From Pseudomonas sp. P8_229 (GTDB lineage: Bacteria; Pseudomonadota; Gammaproteobacteria; Pseudomonadales; Pseudomonadaceae): a DNA stretch of 64,000 bases. The DNA is taken from positions 3,159,501 to 3,223,500 of the forward strand of contig NZ_CP125378.1 in NCBI RefSeq assembly GCF_034008635.1, given 5' to 3'. Shown one piece after another: positions 63,106 through 64,000 of this stretch. The notes below the pieces were generated by a model, which worked only from the letters and a program-made list of their open reading frames with translations, ran no database searches and was not told where the DNA came from. Both the position numbers and the translations under genes were made by a program. The first letter of the stretch is position 1. Every line of letters begins with the position of its first letter.

Positions 63106-64000
63106 AAGGCTCTTTCAACCTCTCCGAATGGGCCCTCAAGCATCAGTCGTTCGTCTGGTATCTGATGTTCGTCGCGTTGTTGATGGGGGTGTTTTCGTAC
63201 TTCAATCTGGGGCGCGAAGAAGACCCCTCGTTCACCATCAAGACCATGGTGATCCAGACCAAATGGCCGGGCGCGACGCAGGAGGAAACCCTCAAGCAGG
63301 TCACCGACCGCATCGAGAAAAAACTCGAAGAACTCGATTCCCTCGATTACGTGAAAAGTTACACGCGCCCCGGTGAGTCGACGGTGTACGTGTACCTGCG
63401 CGACACCACCAGCGCCAAGGACATCCCGGAAATCTGGTACCAGGTGCGCAAGAAGATCAACGACATTCGCGGCCAGTTTCCCCAGGGCATTCAAGGCCCG
63501 GGGTTCAACGACGAGTTCGGCGACGTGTACGGTTCTGTCTACGCGTTTACCGCCGACGGCCTGACCATGCGCCAGTTGCGCGACTACGTGGAACAGGCCC
63601 GCGCCGAGATCCGTAACGTGCCGGGGCTGGGCAAGATCGAGATGATCGGCCAGCAGGACGAAGTGATCTACCTGAACTTCTCCACCCGCAAACTTGCCGC
63701 CCTGGGTATCGATCAGCGTCAGGTGGTGCAGAGCCTGCAATCGCAGAACGCCGTGACCCCGGCGGGGGTGATCGAGGCCGGTCCGGAGCGTATTTCGGTG
63801 CGCACCTCGGGGCAGTTCGCTTCGGAAAAGGATCTGGCCGAGGTCAATCTCAAGCTCAATGACCGTTTCTACCGTCTGGCCGACATCGCCGACATCAGCC
63901 GGGGTTACGTCGACCCGGCCACGCCGGAGTTCCGTTTCGACAGCAAACCGGCGATCGGTCTGGCGATCGCCATGCAGAAGGGCGGCAACGTGCAGGCTTT
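63102..64000 (+). CDS. triC: RND efflux pump (TriC-like), 3' truncated by window edge
   Basis: The first 299 codons of an inner-membrane RND transporter are seen. A membrane helix (SFVWYLMFVALLMGVFSYFNLG) is followed by REEDPSFTIKTMVIQTKWPGATQEETLKQVTDRIEKKLEEL, the standard start of the HAE-type pore domain, and PGLGKIEMIGQQDEVIYLNFSTRKLAALG from the PN2/PC1 region. The ATG overlaps the adaptor 2 stop codon. Full members are about 1,015 residues. The substrate is unknown here; P. aeruginosa TriABC exports triclosan. The frame is open to the end of the window. Confidence 0.9.
   Translation, partial: MKGSFNLSEWALKHQSFVWYLMFVALLMGVFSYFNLGREEDPSFTIKTMVIQTKWPGATQEETLKQVTDRIEKKLEELDSLDYVKSYTRPGESTVYVYLRDTTSAKDIPEIWYQVRKKINDIRGQFPQGIQGPGFNDEFGDVYGSVYAFTADGLTMRQLRDYVEQARAEIRNVPGLGKIEMIGQQDEVIYLNFSTRKLAALGIDQRQVVQSLQSQNAVTPAGVIEAGPERISVRTSGQFASEKDLAEVNLKLNDRFYRLADIADISRGYVDPATPEFRFDSKPAIGLAIAMQKGGNVQA

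Overview
The window reads as a chromosomal segment of a Pseudomonas of the fluorescens group. GC is high, many short intergenic gaps hold inverted pairs of the Pseudomonas REP core (variants of GGGAGCG(A/G)GC(C/T)TGCTCGCGAA), and the gene families and their order (desA - GGDEF/EAL gene - oscA - sbp - cysTWA; gabD/gabT; atsA-C-B; tandem-adaptor efflux operon) match arrangements I know from P. aeruginosa and P. putida. No plasmid, prophage, CRISPR or transposase signal was seen. The window is cut inside a gene at both ends.

Layout. 0-3.5 kb: end of an outer-membrane efflux lipoprotein, a small membrane protein and a DUF945 protein. 3.7-10.1 kb: complete pgaABCD operon for export of partly deacetylated poly-beta-1,6-GlcNAc, convergent with and overlapping a Rieske/FAD oxidoreductase. 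11.7-15.6 kb: PEBP-like protein, then a VWA lipoprotein, ECF sigma factor and membrane-anchored putative anti-sigma factor that look translationally coupled. 15.6-17.2 kb: lone Mrr-type nuclease, a 16-bp-arm palindrome and tRNA-Arg(CCG). 17.6-20.5 kb: gabD and gabT for GABA catabolism. 20.7-26.5 kb: response regulator/HDOD protein, diguanylate cyclase, fatty-acid desaturase DesA and a PAS-GGDEF-EAL protein.

26.8-59.5 kb is dominated by sulfur scavenging. It holds oscA-sbp-cysTWA (sulfate uptake), atsA-atsC-atsB with a divergent binding protein (arylsulfate uptake and cleavage), a LysR regulator divergent from an AtsK dioxygenase (alkylsulfates), a second sulfatase-like hydrolase, a paralogous LysR regulator divergent from a TonB-dependent receptor, an arylsulfotransferase-like protein, three tandem small beta-rich paralogs, a dedicated tonB-exbB-exbD set, a serine hydrolase, a degenerate SfnR-like sigma-54 AAA+ protein, a MetQ-like binding protein and a complete polar amino-acid (probably cystine) ABC transporter. 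Unrelated genes (DUF962, Crp/Fnr, AraC plus desaturase) sit between 31 and 34.8 kb. The implied pathway is sulfate-ester capture at the outer membrane, energised by the local TonB system, ABC import, release of sulfate by AtsA or AtsK, and parallel uptake of sulfate, methionine and cystine. Several encoded proteins contain no Cys and no Met beyond the start codon, as expected for proteins made under sulfur starvation.

59.6-64 kb: an AAA ATPase and the start of a TriABC-type RND efflux operon with two consecutive membrane-fusion lipoproteins; the pump gene runs off the right edge.

The most unusual items are the three small paralogs at 49.5-50.7 kb, whose strand pattern resembles avidin; the SfnR-like protein lacking its arginine fingers, GAFTGA loop and DNA-binding domain; the sulfur-free protein set; and a 113-bp tandem duplication that copies the 3' end of atsA together with a REP unit.
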